Positions 44,669 through 54,640 of a stretch of DNA of 64,000 nucleotides are shown piece by piece. Both the position numbers and the translations under genes were made by a program. The notes below the pieces were generated by a model that saw only the letters and a program-made list of their open reading frames with translations, ran no database searches and had not been told where the DNA came from. This DNA comes from Hippopus hippopus. Lineage: Eukaryota; Mollusca; Bivalvia; Cardiida; Cardiidae. Numbering within the stretch: the first letter of the stretch is position 1; every line of letters starts with the position of its first letter. The stretch covers positions 19,270,999 to 19,334,998 of the forward strand of contig OX328100.1 in assembly GCA_946811185.2 (NCBI GenBank). The letters are read 5' to 3'.

Positions 44669-45990
44669 ATGCCTGTTGATAAATTCGGACGAATGAAAGA
44701 TGTTAAAACGAGCGGTGATGGTGTGTCACTCACTTACGTAAATAATATTTTTTTACGAAAAGATGGAACAACCACTGTTACAGGTTCTATAAATATGGCT
44801 GGTAATACTTTAACACGGGTTAGTAATCCGGTAAATCCCCAAGATGTTGCTACAAAACATTATGTTGATAATAATTCTGGTGGGTTATTAAAAGAAAATG
44901 GCGGGTATCATGTTCTTGGATTTCTAAATATGGGTTTCAATAAAATAAGAAATGTTAAAGAGCCTACAGAACCGGATGAAGCTGCTACTAAAAATTATGT
45001 GGATAGGAGCGGTAAAGCAATAGTACAGCAACAAGACGGTACCTTTTCTGCTGTTGCAGATATAGATATGCGAGAGTATTCGTTAACAAATCTTTTGGAT
45101 CCTGCAGATGCGCAAGATGCAGCAACTAAAAGATATGTAAATAGTGTAAATAGAGCCTTCGTTTATGGAGCTGGTGGGTATATGGCAGTTTCTGACGTTT
45201 CTATGGGAGGACGAAGAATTAACAATGTTGGAAGCCCTTTAGAACACAATCAAGCTGTAAATAAGTTTTACGTACATACCATCGTTGAGGCGGCTACCGC
45301 GGGTGAAAAAGCTTTAACAAAAAAACAAGATGGATCTTTTTCAATGGCTGGTGGAATAGATATGAATGATCACTCGATTACCGGATTACCAAATCCTGTA
45401 TCCCGTGATGCCGCTGTCAATAAAAATTACATTGATAGCGGTGGAGCTATCGTAAAAAATCCTGATGGAAGTTTCACGGCGGTGACTGACGTAAATCTCC
45501 AAGGTTTTTCTCTAAAAAACGCTGCAACCCCGGTAGAAGAGAGAGATTTAGCAACAAAATCCTATGTGGATAAAAAAGTCTCCCTTCCTTCTCTCATAGG
45601 CCCTAAACCCATTATAGCCGTGTGGGCTGAAGAACAAGGACCAATTGGAGATGGTAATTATGAGTTCTCATTCGGTAATGGTAATTCAGGCCGCAAACAT
45701 GGTTTAGGAGGTTACTGTATGAGTGCGTCGGGTAGAATTATAAGAGGAAGTTTAACGATTGTTAAAAATAAACCTAATGTACTAGAAGAGGTAAAAGTTA
45801 ATATTGTGGTAAACGGAATAGAACAGGTTGATTACTCTATTATTAAAAAGCTGACGAAATTTGTAGCTGTACGGTTTTTCCAAGGGCGTTGGAGGTAAAG
45901 CAATGTGACATCATAAACTTTATGTCAAGATCAAGTAACCGTGATGTAACACACGCTTACATATCTATTTTGATAGAGTTAGACTTGTAA
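44669..45990 (+). pseudogene. phage-tail-fibre-like repeat protein, late frameshift
   Basis: The open part (to 45898, 409 codons) has six units of about 45-50 residues, each shaped [IL]NMxGxxIxNxxxPxxxxDAATKxYVD (for example INMAGNTLTRVSNP with ATKHYVD, IDMNDHSITGLPNP with VNKNYID). A glycine-rich head follows (EFSFGNGNSGRKHGLGGY). Such repeats are those of phage short tail fibres. A shift near 45873-45880 separates the last ~35 codons, which end VTHAYISILIELDL at TAA 45988-45990. It probably makes the attachment spike; it is the last gene before the right TIR. Starts behind TTTTAAAAA. Confidence 0.82.
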
Positions 45991-46036
45991 AAATTTATTT
46001 TATGGTTTAGTTAACCATTAGATAAATGAGTAATCG

Positions 46037-46797
46037 TAAAATAGCGTTAAGTGGAGATGACGATAAAAGGTTTGTGTTGGAAAACAAGATTGACACGTTA
46101 GCCTGGGGACACCGTAAGATAACGGAGAGAAGAGGATAATTTCTCTCATATAGCTATATGAGCGATTTACATGAGTTTTTGCATGAGTTACGCTTGTCAT
46201 GAAGAATGTAAGATAAAAGAAGAGACAAATAAAAAATTAATTTAAAAAAAATTTTATATAATAAAAATACATACGGAGCCGCTTCGCGAAGAAACGCAGG
46301 TGATTTTTGGACTATGGTTAATTCCAACCTGCTAAGAAACTAACCTAGAATATGGTTAAACCTAGTTTCAGGCACAGCATGGTTGAGACAATGACTTGAG
46401 CAGAGAGATGGTTGGAATTGAGAGTTGAGCAGAGAGATGGTTGGAATTGAGTGTTGAGCAGGGGGATGGTTAGAATTGGGACTTGAGCAGGGGGATGGTT
46501 AGAACTGGGACTTGAGCAGAGAGATGGTTGGAATTAAGAGTTGAGCAGGGGGATGGTTAAATTATTAATTAAAGCACATACATGGATAGGTTTGAGAGTT
46601 AGCCAGGGTTATGGCTGGATTTAGTTTTAAAGACAGACATGGTTGAAACAATAATTTAATCATAGAGATGGTTAAATTATTAATTAAAGCACACACATAG
46701 TTAATCAAGATTTCGGTTTAGCAGGTTGAATTTAAAGGGGGGGGGGGTAGATGGGATGAGATGAGGTTAAACCCAGTTCTCTCCTTTCCTATCTACT
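46037..46797. repeat. right terminal inverted repeat of the Polinton
   Basis: Complement of 28649-29405, about ten substitutions and a longer poly-G (46737-46747). It contains a duplicate of the PolB 3' coding end on the plus strand (46040-46139, stop TAA 46137-46139), the palindrome 46145-46162 and the minisatellite 46385-46558. Confidence 0.95.
46385..46558. repeat. 29-bp minisatellite inside the right TIR, 6 units
   Basis: Mirror of 28884-29057, same copy number, with a few unit-specific substitutions (for example GAATTAAGAG, TAGAACTGGG). Confidence 0.9.
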
Positions 46798-46803
46798 GAC
46801 GTG
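46798..46803. repeat. 6-bp target-site duplication of the Polinton, right
   Basis: GACGTG, identical to 28643-28648. Confidence 0.95.
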
Positions 46804-46919
46804 GCTCTAAAATTTGAATTCAAGAATTTCTTAACATTGACTAGATTACCTATTTTGTTACACCCGTGTAGCATATGAAATGCCAATAAATACGCAAAAC
46901 TGACGAACGACAGCGAGTT

Positions 46920-47540
46920 ACGGGCAGACCGTAACGAGTGAAGCTTGTTTTGCGGTGACACCGTTCTAGATTTTTAATAATAAAATTCCGACTTGGCTCT
47001 GGGTTTTAGTCTAAATCTAGATAGAAATGACTAAAAATTATGTGTCTTTCGGTTAGTCGCATAGCGTCACACGTATCACGTATCTTTCACACAACTACCG
47101 GTTCGGTCAAAGATGACAATTGTGATAATTATCTTCTGATCGGATGATTACTTGACTATCATCGTCAGTTTAATAAGTACAGATTATCTTTTTTACTCAC
47201 TTTCAGCACATTACACGTCTATTTTTGTAACGTTATAAATATATATGCAATGATCTATGCTAGCAAATGATGACACCATTAATCACAACGAGCGACAGCG
47301 TGTTATGGGCTTCAATAATCTATACCGATCGGATGATTACTTAAAAATCATCGTCAGTTTCATGAGTACAGATTACCTAATTTCCTCCTTACTGTCAGCG
47401 TATTAAACGTCTGTTTTTGTATTAATATACGCAATGATCTATGCCGGCAAATGATGACGTCGTTAATCATACTATCTTTACGTCATGCACGTGCCGGTTT
47501 TTCGCGGAAAATATTGTGTCGAAGAAATCATGACTTAACT
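46920..47540. repeat. dispersed repeat block, copy B
   Basis: Matches 8820-9235 and has an internal duplication (the ATGATCTATGC..GCAAATGATGAC segment occurs near 47250 and again near 47433). Continues into a SINE and the 47903 block. Confidence 0.65.
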
Positions 47541-47847
47541 AGTTTTTTGGTTGATGATTGATTGTATGGTGTTTAACTCAGTTTTCAACATTATTTGAGT
47601 TATGTCACGGCGGCCAAAGCACCTATCCATGCTTTCCTGGAGCTTCTTCTGCACAATTTTCTTTCCAGGCCACTGGCTGCTTTTCCACATAAACATCGTC
47701 GAAACAATGATCAGGGGTGGGAGAGGAATGAAACCTGTCGCAATGACTATAATCAATCCACGGAAAGAAATTGGCCGATCTTGTGGTCGAACCAGCGACC
47801 CCCTGTTTTTGAGTCCTATGCTATCGACTGCGCTACTGGGGCTCGGC
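47541..47847 (-). repeat. tRNA-derived SINE, copy B
   Basis: Head at 47772-47847 (minus strand GCCGAGCCCCAGTAGCGCAG, GTCGCTGGTTCGACCAC); body with GGTTTCATTCCTC and GGAAAAGCAGCCAGTGGCCTGG. Same family as 9236-9559 and 56009-56310. Confidence 0.8.
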
Positions 47848-47902
47848 AACTAGTTTCAATATACCATTTACAGAGAAAGTCGGATTTATGATCCGTGAAA
47901 GG

Positions 47903-48115
47903 GGGGCCTAATGCATCTGCAAAAACTTTCGACCCAGGTCTGCCTGTGCAGTTCGCGCAAGCTGACTTGGATCAAAATTCTGTGCTAAATCTATTGATTA
48001 ATTTTCTGCATGTCAAAGGACCAGTATGCATGCCTCGTGATTCAGTCAGTTACCATACAAAATGGACTATATGTATCTATAATACCACAACATGGCTCAT
48101 GTATATTTATTCAAA
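47903..48115. repeat. dispersed repeat, copy 3 of the ~250-bp family
   Basis: ATGCATCTGCAAAAACTTTCGACCCAGG, GCGCAAGCTGACTTGGATCAAAA, GTCAAAGGACCAGTATG, GATTCAGTCAGTTACCA. Confidence 0.7.
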
Positions 48116-48531
48116 CGTTATGGAAGCTTGTTGATAAAACAAAAGGTATGAGTTGGAAATTATACAGTCGAATGTTTTGGTAGACAATAGCAAAACCCTG
48201 AGTGGATAGATAATATTCAATGAATGCAACTATATAGCGAGAATCACAACCATAATGCATCATTTTATTTTCATCCATACCCATACATGTTTTCTGAACT
48301 CGGAGGGCCAGCTCGACTTTAGAAACATGAACGCCATGTCAAAAGATCAGCCTGCATTAAAAACTTAAAAGGCACACCCAACGCAATGAGTATATATTTT
48401 TTAGTTCAAAGAACTATAAGAACTATACCATTTGTGTTATTCAGTGAAACATGCCAGTCTTCACGTAGATACGGAGGTCATGTGTGAAACACAATTCCCG
48501 ATGCAGCTTTTCTTTTTTTCTGCATAACAGA
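48116..48531. other. intergenic
   Basis: No feature recognised before the miniature LTR element. Confidence 0.4.
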
Positions 48532-48608
48532 TGTTACGGGAGACCACTCCTTCATGCATGGCTTCTTCCCGATTTAAATACAATACCTAACAACTGCGTT
48601 AGGGAAAT

Positions 48609-48702
48609 GTCTCTTTAGCTCAGTGGTTATGGTATTGGTCTTTTAAACCTCGAAAAATGATGATATTTGCCCTTCATGGGTTCGAATCCCGCCAGAGGCG
48701 GT
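48609..48702 (+). ncRNA. tRNA-like Pol III unit inside the LTR
   Basis: Box A TAGCTCAGTGG (48616-48626) and box B GGTTCGAATCC (48679-48689) are perfect to consensus. The anticodon-like loop CTTTTAA would read Lys (TTT). The arms only partly pair (GTCTCT/AGAGGC) and the region between anticodon and T arm is too long, so it is a tRNA-derived promoter and not a working tRNA. A near-identical unit lies at 60706-60842. Confidence 0.7.
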
Positions 48703-48748
48703 TTGTATTTCAGCTATGCATTTGTTGCGAACTTTCATGTTCGTAATA

Positions 48749-48766
48749 TGGGGGCTCGTCCGGGAT
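48749..48766 (+). other. primer-binding site, tRNA-Pro type
   Basis: TGGGGGCTCGTCCGGGAT directly abuts the LTR end. Confidence 0.8.
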
Positions 48767-48951
48767 TGGTCATTGAGCAATTAATCCCATCTGTTGTCCA
48801 AAAACGGACTTTCTGCCTAATAAGGCTATGAGTCATCAATAAATGATGACTTTAAGAGTGGGTGTGTTACAGGAGACCACTCCTTCATACATGGCTTCTT
48901 CCCGATTTAAATACAATACCTAACAACTGCGTTAGGGAGATGTCTGTTTAG

Positions 48952-49126
48952 CGCTCCATCATTCCCGATTGTCGAGGTTAATTTTTGGTAGAGTAAACCA
49001 ATGAGAATGGAGAATTCTACCAAAATTCTACCATGAAATAACCAATCACTGTTACGAATACTTCGAAACATACTACCAAGAATTGACCAATCAGAGTACC
49101 AGCTACAAGCAAGAATCAACGGGTAT
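48952..49126. repeat. short tandem-like flank (CCAATCA / TTCTACCA units)
   Basis: Repeated ACCAATSA and TTCTACCA words up to the start of the large TIR element; similar words (AGAATCAACCAATC) follow its right end. Confidence 0.45.
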
Positions 49127-52100
49127 GTGTATTCCCCGGCCCTAATCGGAAAAAATAGGCCATAATTCCCGGCCCTAACGGCCCCCCAGCTAAATATTTC
49201 ATTTGTTGGTCAAATTTAATAAAATTAGCACCAAATTAAAGCTTAGGTAATAACCTTTCTAATGGTATATAGAAACTTTACTTTCCATACAGGTGTAGTT
49301 GTGATAAAAGCGTTTGAAATTCGTCATTTTTTTGCTGAAATGTGTCGTAATTTTTTAGAGATAAAAATCCGGCCACCCTGGCTTAATATTTCATTTGTCG
49401 GTCAAATTTAATAAAAATAGCACCAAATTATAGCTTAGGTAATAACCTTTCTAATGGTATATAGAAACTTGACTTTTCATGCATGTGTAGTTGTGATAAA
49501 AGCGTTTGAAATTCGTCATTTTTTTTTTTACTAAAATGTGTCGTAATTTTTTAGAGATAAAAATCCGGCCCCTATATTTAAAACGTTATTTTTCCGTTGA
49601 TTAAAAGAAAAATGATATCATTATAAAGTCCTTAACTTAAGCTTTTGAACGATACTAAGAAAAAGAAAACTGACGCATGCGTTATTGGGTTATTAGATTT
49701 TTAATTTTATAAATTTTTAGAAGGGAATATTTCTAGGTGTGAATCCAGCAACCTATCCGGCCCCTATATTAAAAATTAAACTTTTCAAACAATATAAAAA
49801 ATTATGAAATAATTTCAAAGTTCATTTAATAAGCTTTTTCATGGTATATAGAAATGGTAATTTGGTCCATGGATTTTTGTGCTATAAACGTTCAAAATGT
49901 ACCAATATTTAGAAACATATACACGTACATTAAATCACGCGATTTTTTATCATATCCAGCTCAGGGCCGTGTTTAGACTTAGTTATGTATCTAATATCCA
50001 TTTCTTGAATTAAAAAGAGCATAATATAAACTTTTGAATTATGTTCAGAAACTTGTGACGGATAATACATGATTATTTGTGTTATTAGCGTTTCAGTTCA
50101 GAAACATTTTGATTGCATTGAACGAATTTACAAGATATCTGACCCCCTTTGACATTTAATGTAACGAAGTATTTTAGCTTCTAATACAAGCTTTTTAACG
50201 GCAAAAAATAATACAGGATTGACTCTGGTGTTTTTTAATTGTAAGTGTCTCCTTTTTATCATTTATATGTGAAAATCGGAAATACAGAACATGTGAGAAT
50301 TAAGGCGGCAATAAAGTTTTTTTTTTCTTTTGTTTGCACCTGAGTTGCAAAATTTATGGTGTTTTTAGTCGTAGATATATAGAGATTCAAGGGTCACCAA
50401 ATATGCTTTCAACTGATTTAGAGAACCTTGAATTTCGTTTTCAAATGTTATGAGGAAAGTACAAATTCATTCAGGTCATATCGAATTATTATAATTGAAG
50501 ACGAAAACAAAATGTATTTTATATATATTTATTGCAATTATTTCAATTTCTAAACAGTACTTTATCTTTAAAAAAAAAAGTCTTAAATCAAAACAGTACT
50601 GAAAAAAACTATATTGTGTGAGAGTGAGCGTAAGAATTTTGTATGTAATGAACACAAGACTAGATGCAAATGAATCATGCTCTGTGCAAAGGAGCCTCTT
50701 GCAACTGCAAAAAGTATCGACCCAGGTCAGTCTATCCAGCCCACACAGGCTGTCTAGAGTCGAAACTTTTTGCTAATGGTCAGTTCTCGGAATGTTAAGG
50801 GACCAGTCAGTCTCTTGATTCAGCCGGTTGTTAGACACGATCAATTTTATGGATCCATGATTATAAGATGACTTACTTGATATGATGCGCCACGGAGATG
50901 CTTTAAGTCTACTTTTGCCAGTGCATGGCTCAAAGTGCGTATATCACGGTAACAAATTTTAAAAAAGACGAAAAAAATGTGGCCTTGGCCTATTGAAAGC
51001 ATAGAACAAGGTTTATATGGTTTCTGTTTCAAAGTTACGTAAAAACATTCCGGAAAAAGTTAAAAATGCTAGTTAACTGCATGTTTTCCTTTTCCCGCGA
51101 TGTTTCAAAAAGCAACATTATATCATAGTAAAGGATTGATTTATGAGAGAGAAAAAAAGCTCATATGTGGCAGGTTTGAAGATACATTGATTAATCCTTT
51201 ATCCATGTTGTTTTCATAGAAATTGGATCTATTTTTGCACAAACGTCGGTATCACGTGGCGGACAGTGTAGATCTAATCTTATACTGATCTACCTAAATT
51301 TTTTGCTGTCTGAATTTTTCTGTAAAAAGAGATCAATGTGTTTTTGCCGTTCAATTAACATAACTCTTAGACAAAAATATTCACTGGTCGTAATTAAATA
51401 TTAAGCAAGTGGTAAGAGATTGCCTGTGATATGATAGAAAACCTTGTGGGAAAAAAATATAAAAAAATTGCTTACAAGCACGTTGTCCCTCTCCCACAAT
51501 GTTTCCAAAAGCTTTTTTTTTTGTATTGGTCAAACACGTGCCGTCATAATCTTATTAGGTCCGATTATCAATGCGTTAATTACGTATGACGCAATCTATG
51601 CCGTTAAGAATTTGCTATTGTGCTACTGTGAAGTCGTATGCTTGATTACATCAACCCTTTGTCTAACTTTGCCTTACTTTCGAGTTATTTCTTCCGTTGT
51701 ATTTTGAAGATATATTACATGTTAAGTCTAGTTTTTGGCAAAATCGTGATATAGTTATAAAAATCTTATCAAAAATCAAAGAAGCGTTTATACCTATACG
51801 AAAAAATGTAAATGTATAATAACATTTTAAACAGTGTCTCTCTTAGTATCCCTGATGTTGATAGGGCAAAACATGGATTAAGATCAGGCAGAAAACTCTA
51901 CTCTTGATTTTATACATCAGAATAGCGTCACACATTTAGCTATTATCATAAAATACATGAAAATAAATACTGCTGTCTGCCCTTACATCTAAGTTGAGGT
52001 AATAAGAATAGAGAGCAAATGGATATTAGTTTGGTTCAAAGATCATTTCAGAGACCTTTTATTCCATCACTTTCTATGCATATTTACTCATTTTTACACC

Positions 52101-52816
52101 GTTAATAAGGTAAAGACGTACATATTGATTTAAAAATAAAGATAAAAATAAATTCCCTGCAGTTTTCGATGACATAAAGGATTTAGCGTTGGGGCCGGAT
52201 TTAAGACGAATTTCATTACATTTACATATTGGGTCGAGCATTTAAAAGATCTATTTTCTCTTTAAAAACAATCGGGATTTTGCAGTTTTCATACTGCTGC
52301 AAAGATAAAGGCATACACTTTCATTCAGATATAATTTAAACGATGTTTAACACGATATGAAAGTTTTAGCATAGGGGCCGGATTTGTGTAACTCATGAAA
52401 TACCTGGAAGAAAAAACGAAAATCTTACCCACTTTTGATTGACAATATTTCAAAAAGTGTTTCGGTCACCATATTGTATTTCATACCACATGAAAGCCTG
52501 AAACCTAGGCTTCAATTTAATACTATTTTGAGCATAATACAACGAAAAATAAAATATTTAGCATAGGGGCTGGGTTTGTGTAACTCATGAAATACCTGGA
52601 AGAAAATACGAAAATCTTACCCACTTTTGATTGACAATATTTCAAAAAGTGTTGCAATGACAATATTGTATTTCATACCATATGAAAGCCTGAAACCAAG
52701 GCTTCAATTTAATACTATTTTGAGCGTAATACAACGAAAAATAAAAGATTTAGCATGGGGGGCCGTAAGGGCCGGGAATTATGACTCATTTTGACAGGTA
52801 GGGCCGGGGAATACAC
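49127..52816. mobile_element. 3,690-bp non-coding element with perfect 18-bp TIRs
   Basis: GTGTATTCCCCGGCCCTA at the left; exact complement at 52799-52816. The similarity extends to about 72 bp, including AATTCCCGGCCCT.ACGGCCCCCC. Next to each end are tandem repeats: two ~190-bp units at 49199-49570 (CATTTGTYGGTCAAATTTAATAAA...) and two at 52371-52750 (GGAAGAAAA.ACGAAAATCTTACCCACTTTTG...). No ORF above background. No clean target duplication; both flanks contain GC.AGAATCAAC. It contains a copy of the 250-bp family. Superfamily not assigned. Confidence 0.75.
50689..50945. repeat. dispersed repeat, copy 4 of the ~250-bp family
   Basis: CAACTGCAAAAAGTATCGACCCAGGTCAG, AAGGGACCAGTCAG, GATTCAGCCGGTTGTTA, GATGACTTACTTGATATGATGCGCCACGGAGATGC. 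Nested in the 3.7-kb TIR element. Confidence 0.65.
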
Positions 52817-53318
52817 TTTGCCAGAATCAACCAATCAAAACTCACCATACAAACCAAAATTGAGCGGCCATATTTGATTTTGTTTAGTTGACAACGAGGA
52901 GATCAGAAACGGGTAAAGTGTTCGATTTTTGTTTTAATGTCATTGTAACGTTGCATCTATGATACGATCGTATAGTCTGTTAGAAACTGCCCCAAACTAT
53001 CAATATTTCACAGGTAGATTTGTTTTTCTGTTCTCTTCCCAATAATTTTTTTAGCGCTTCAAGGACGATCTGACCTAGTTTCTGTGTTGTTAATTCTTAC
53101 CTAAATTGTGTACATATTGCGAGGCTTTTTGGCTTGTCTGTGATTTTCATAACTTATATTCTCATTCTTCGACTCGGTCAATATCAGACTATTTATATTT
53201 GTTGAACGATCATTGTTGAATATGAATTAGTATGTACATGTAGGTTGGGTGGGTGAGAATGTGCAGTTTCTCATTTCCTGTGACATAAATGTGAAAAGCT
53301 CAAATCTCCAGTCGATAT
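52817..53318. other. intergenic, nothing recognised
   Basis: No repeat or coding signal seen. Confidence 0.4.
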
Positions 53319-53459
53319 TTAGAGCAGGCTGCTAAAACAAAGAATCATGAAAGAGTGCATGTATACATACACATCAATCTCCACTGAAGCATGTAGCTCA
53401 AACCTACTGTGAGGTATGAGATTAGACTGCTGAAGTAAATCAAGGGAGAAAAGTTTGCC

Positions 53460-54230
53460 TGATGGTACCAGGCTTGTTCGTCCCAAAACCAGTTCATCCC
53501 TGGGCTTGTTCGTCACTGGGCTTATTCGCCCGGGCCTGTTCGCCCAGGCTTGTTCGTCCCACACTACCTTATCGATCATATTGAAATGAACAGTGCTATG
53601 TGCCTTCTGAAACGAATTGTTATTTTACACATAAAAGTAGATCTACTTTGAATAAAAGTTTCTCTTGGTAGTTTATTGAACTATCTTCTGTTCTCCAAGA
53701 CACACTGACAAGTGTATTGCCTTTTGTTGGCGAAATAACATTTACCTTGGGGTTGTTTAAACATGTGACTGTATGGTAAAAGCTACTATGATAAGGAACA
53801 CAGAAGTTGTTTGTTTGTTTTTTGTTGTTCAACGCTGTATTCATCGCCGATTTCAGCACTATTGCAGCTATATCGCGGCAGCCAGTACTACACCACCTCT
53901 TGCCTTCGGCTTACCTTCCATAACACAATTTAAATTGAAAATTCATGTCAATATCCATAAATATTTATCTTTACTTTGATTTCATCTCTAAGTGTAATGA
54001 TGGGGATGACTATTTTTGCACAGTTATATATCTTAGTTTGAGTAATATGATCAGGGATTATGTGCAGTTAACACCTTTTCCTATATACCTGTCAAAATCA
54101 GTGAAGTATGCACTATTAACGCCATTGTTTGGCAGGCACATAAGTTGGGACGAACAAGCCCGGACCACATGGAAATCAGTTGGGACGAACAAGCCCGGAC
54201 GAACAAGCCCTGGGACGAAAAAGCCTGTTT
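53460..54230. repeat. inverted clusters of GGCTTGTTCGTCCC words
   Basis: 53470-53565 carries GGCTTGTTCGTCCC-type words on the plus strand; 54143-54228 carries GGGACGAACAAGCC, the complement, four times. About 600 bp of unrelated DNA lies between, so the clusters look like the arms of an element or a SINE with duplicated tails. A tRNA-like head is attached to the right arm. Confidence 0.6.
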
Positions 54231-54233
54231 CCG

Positions 54234-54307
54234 TGCCTGATATGGGACTCGAAACCACGACCCCCGGAACACTAGTACTGCAGCTCTACCAACTGAGCTA
54301 GCCGGGC
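54234..54307 (-). repeat. tRNA-like SINE head
   Basis: Minus strand GCCCGGCTAGCTCAGTTGGTAGAGC (box A, strong) and GTCGTGGTTTCGAGTCCCAT (box B). The 3' acceptor arm does not pair with GCCCGGC, so it is not a functional tRNA. Confidence 0.7.
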
Positions 54308-54411
54308 ATCTGGTCATGACTTCACCAGTGTCAATTACACCATTGCTCAGAACATCTCTTATATCTGTACTACTGGCCTAAATTGGATGCAGATGCATTA
54401 TTAAATGTATC

Positions 54412-54640
54412 TTAACCCTTTACCACACAATGACGACTTTTAACAATCCTGGGAAAGAAGCCTTTTGAAAACATTGTGGGAAAAGGAGAAAATGCTGGTA
54501 ACCAGCATTTTCTCCTTTTTCCACAATGTTTTCTACCCTATCAAGGGAAAATTGCACCATTTGAGCCACATTGAAATTGTCATCTGCAAATGGTATCAAT
54601 TTGGACAAGGGTAATTTTTTTTCGTCTGGTAAAGGGTTAT
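54412..54640 (-). mobile_element. MITE, TTAACYCTTTACC family, copy 1
   Basis: Ends TTAACCCTTTACCA / TGGTAAAGGGTTA; central fold-back GGAGAAAATGCTGGTAACCAGCATTTTCTCC. Orientation opposite to copies 2 and 3. Confidence 0.85.

Larger units (their letters stand above)
28649..46797. mobile_element. Polinton/Maverick (polintovirus-like) element, 18,149 bp
   Basis: Complete element: 5'-AGTAGATAGG...CCTATCTACT-3', TIRs of about 757/761 bp, 6-bp duplication GACGTG. Left to right it holds PolB, SAP-like gene, major capsid protein, small unknown, basic core-like gene, (hAT insertion), a 290-aa gene, TM gene, small beta-rich gene, glycine-rich membrane gene, minor capsid, helical unknown and packaging ATPase, all leftward. 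Then zinc-ribbon/PLA2, integrase, protease and fibre, all rightward. Sixteen gene positions; 11 broken. The TIRs differ by about ten substitutions plus a poly-C length difference, so the insertion is fairly recent or the TIRs were homogenised. Virion, replication and integration functions are known for the family; activity of this copy is excluded by the breaks. Confidence 0.97.
48532..48951 (+). mobile_element. miniature LTR retrotransposon (TRIM-like), 3' LTR truncated
   Basis: 5' LTR 48532-48748 (TGTTAC...GTAATA, 217 bp). Immediately after it, 48749-48766 reads TGGGGGCTCGTCCGGGAT, an 18-nt match to the tRNA-Pro primer-binding site used by murine leukaemia-type retroviruses. The internal region is only ~98 bp with no ORF and ends in purine-rich AAGAGTGGGTG. 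A second LTR starts at 48865 (TGTTACAGGAGACCACTCC) and matches the first for ~87 bp before breaking off inside the tRNA-like part. No gag or pol. Confidence 0.75.

Noticed and set aside
33484..45990. All Polinton frameshifts as sequencing errors
   Set aside because: Some lie in homopolymers and could be errors, but nonsense substitutions at 30716, 31514, 33153, 35005, 35179, 39931 and 40000 are not typical of read errors.
48609..48702. Functional tRNA-Lys gene
   Set aside because: A and B boxes are good, but the anticodon stem is weak, the variable part is too long and the unit is embedded in an LTR with a partner copy at 60.7 kb.
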